DNA of 8,299 nucleotides, taken from positions 1-8,299 of the forward strand of contig JAUVKP010000032.1 of assembly GCA_030596185.1 (NCBI GenBank), in the 5' to 3' direction. Under the pieces are notes generated by a model. That model ran no database searches. It was not told the DNA's origin and was given only the letters and a program-made list of their open reading frames with translations. A program made the position numbers and the translations under genes. Position 1 is the first letter of the stretch; each line of letters starts with the position of its first letter. This DNA comes from Fidelibacterota bacterium. Its GTDB lineage: Bacteria; Fidelibacterota; Fidelibacteria; Fidelibacterales; Fidelibacteraceae. Positions 7,456 to 8,299 of this stretch are shown here, one piece after another.

Positions 7456-8299
7456 TTATCGAATTTTCAATGTTGCCATGGACATTAATGCACAGAGAAT
7501 ACCGAGGATCCAGAAGCGGATAACCACTTTTGTCTCAGGCCAGCCTTTTTCTTCAAAATGATGGTGCAAGGGCGCCATAAGGAATAGGCGTTTGCCTGTG
7601 CCGGTGCGGCGTTTGGAAAATCTAAACCATCCTACTTGTAGGACCACGCTCAGAGCTTCAATGACAAAGACCATACCGACCATTAAGAAGACTATTTCTT
7701 TTTTTAATAATATCGCGACCGTACCGAGAGCTGCTCCATAAGCAAGTGAACCCGTGTCTCCCATAAATATTTCAGCGGGACGGGAATTGAACCAGAGGAA
7801 TCCGACCAATCCTCCTACCATGGCTGCCAGGAAAACGGTCAATTCACCGGTTGTTGGAAGGTAGAGGATTCCAAGATATTCACTAAAATCCACACGACCG
7901 GACAAGTAAGCAATACCCAACATCACAAAAGCGGCAAGAGCCATAAGGCCTGATGCCAAACCGTCCAAACCGTCCGATAGATTTACGGCATTGGAAAAAC
8001 CGGTAATATATAAAATGACCATTGGTGCGTAGAAGATGCCGAAATTGATCATCATATGTTTTAGAAAAGGAACCGATGTTGCAGTTACTAGACTCGGGTC
8101 AGAAGGGTAGATGTACATAAATAAAGCCACGATCACACCAATGGCTATCTGTCCCATCAGTTTATATCGTGCAACTAAACCTTTTTTCATTTTCTTTACG
8201 ACTTTAAGATAATCATCGATAAATCCAATGGCACCCATCCAAAACGTAACGAACATAACAAGAAGTACGTATTTATTGCTTAGATCGCCCCAAAGAAGC
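7456..8299 (-). CDS. mraY: Phospho-N-acetylmuramoyl-pentapeptide-transferase MraY (N-terminus cut by right edge)
   Basis: MraY is the integral-membrane transferase that moves phospho-MurNAc-pentapeptide from UDP to undecaprenyl phosphate, forming lipid I. The frame runs to the edge: the last 280 residues are present of a family norm near 360, so about 80 N-terminal residues are missing. An internal ATG at 8256 is not the start, because the in-frame codons upstream read LLWGDLSNKYVLLV, which is good MraY sequence. Numbering from the first codon in the window, motifs are GAIGFIDDYLKV (22-33, Asp pair 28-29), NAVNLSDGLDGLASG (103-117), FMGDTGSLAYG (178-188) and APLHHHFEEKGWPE (242-255, the histidine motif of the active site). 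Several long hydrophobic stretches fit the multi-helix fold. It is the first gene of the visible cluster, 12 bp before murD. The HHH motif separates it from WecA/TagO relatives. Confidence 0.98.
   Translation of the reverse strand, partial: LLWGDLSNKYVLLVMFVTFWMGAIGFIDDYLKVVKKMKKGLVARYKLMGQIAIGVIVALFMYIYPSDPSLVTATSVPFLKHMMINFGIFYAPMVILYITGFSNAVNLSDGLDGLASGLMALAAFVMLGIAYLSGRVDFSEYLGILYLPTTGELTVFLAAMVGGLVGFLWFNSRPAEIFMGDTGSLAYGAALGTVAILLKKEIVFLMVGMVFVIEALSVVLQVGWFRFSKRRTGTGKRLFLMAPLHHHFEEKGWPETKVVIRFWILGILCALMSMATLKIR

Larger units (their letters stand above)
1..8299 (-). other. dcw cluster, probable single transcription unit mraY to ftsZ
   Basis: Eight genes follow one another on the minus strand with junctions of +12, -14, -11, +1, -23, +3 and +38 bp (negative values are overlaps). 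There is no room for an internal terminator and I see no GC-rich hairpin followed by a T run at any junction. The inference is one polycistronic message with translational coupling at most boundaries. Both ends are cut, so the upstream promoter, and genes such as mraZ, ftsL, ftsI, murE and murF that often precede mraY, cannot be assessed. Confidence 0.85.

Noticed and set aside
1..8299. An undescribed defence, mobile or secretion system hidden in the window
   Set aside because: Every stretch is accounted for by eight well-known cell-wall and division genes, leaving at most 38 bp unassigned. I saw no repeats, transposase, toxin-antitoxin pair or unknown gene.

Overview
The window is a compact bacterial division and cell wall (dcw) cluster. 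All genes lie on the minus strand, so transcription runs from high to low coordinates. In that order they are mraY (N-terminus cut off by the right edge), murD, ftsW, murG, murC, ftsQ, ftsA and ftsZ (only the first 122 codons before the left edge). Essentially all of the DNA is coding. The largest non-coding gap is the 38-bp ftsA-ftsZ spacer; the other junctions are short gaps (1, 3 and 12 bp) or overlaps (11, 14 and 23 bp). I see no RNA genes, mobile elements, CRISPR arrays, terminators or convincing promoters.

The genes form one pathway. MraY attaches phospho-MurNAc-pentapeptide to the lipid carrier (lipid I) and MurG adds GlcNAc (lipid II). MurC and MurD add the first two stem amino acids in the cytoplasm. 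FtsW is the SEDS-family septal glycan polymerase. FtsQ is the periplasmic scaffold of the divisome. FtsA anchors FtsZ to the membrane, and FtsZ is the tubulin-like ring GTPase. Continuous tight packing suggests one polycistronic unit with translational coupling, whose promoter lies beyond the right edge.

Organism: a peptidoglycan-making bacterium with moderate to low GC, probably Gram-negative. The order mraY-murD-ftsW-murG-murC-ftsQ-ftsA-ftsZ, with no murB or ddl between murC and ftsQ, resembles Bacteroidota and relatives (the FCB group). However, clear Shine-Dalgarno sequences precede several genes (GGAGGA before ftsZ, GGAG before murC and murG, AAGGA before murD and ftsQ), which is not typical of Bacteroidota proper. 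An FCB-like lineage outside Bacteroidota is my best guess, with low confidence.

Four of the longest reading frames have implausible upstream starts. Using ribosome-binding sites I place the starts of ftsQ, murC, murG and ftsW inside those frames. The window does not appear to contain an undescribed system. The points worth a second look are an altered SEDS motif in FtsW (KSGS where YGGS is usual), the ftsZ leader with its strong ribosome-binding site, and an apparent three-fold excess of the tetranucleotide GATC across the whole window.
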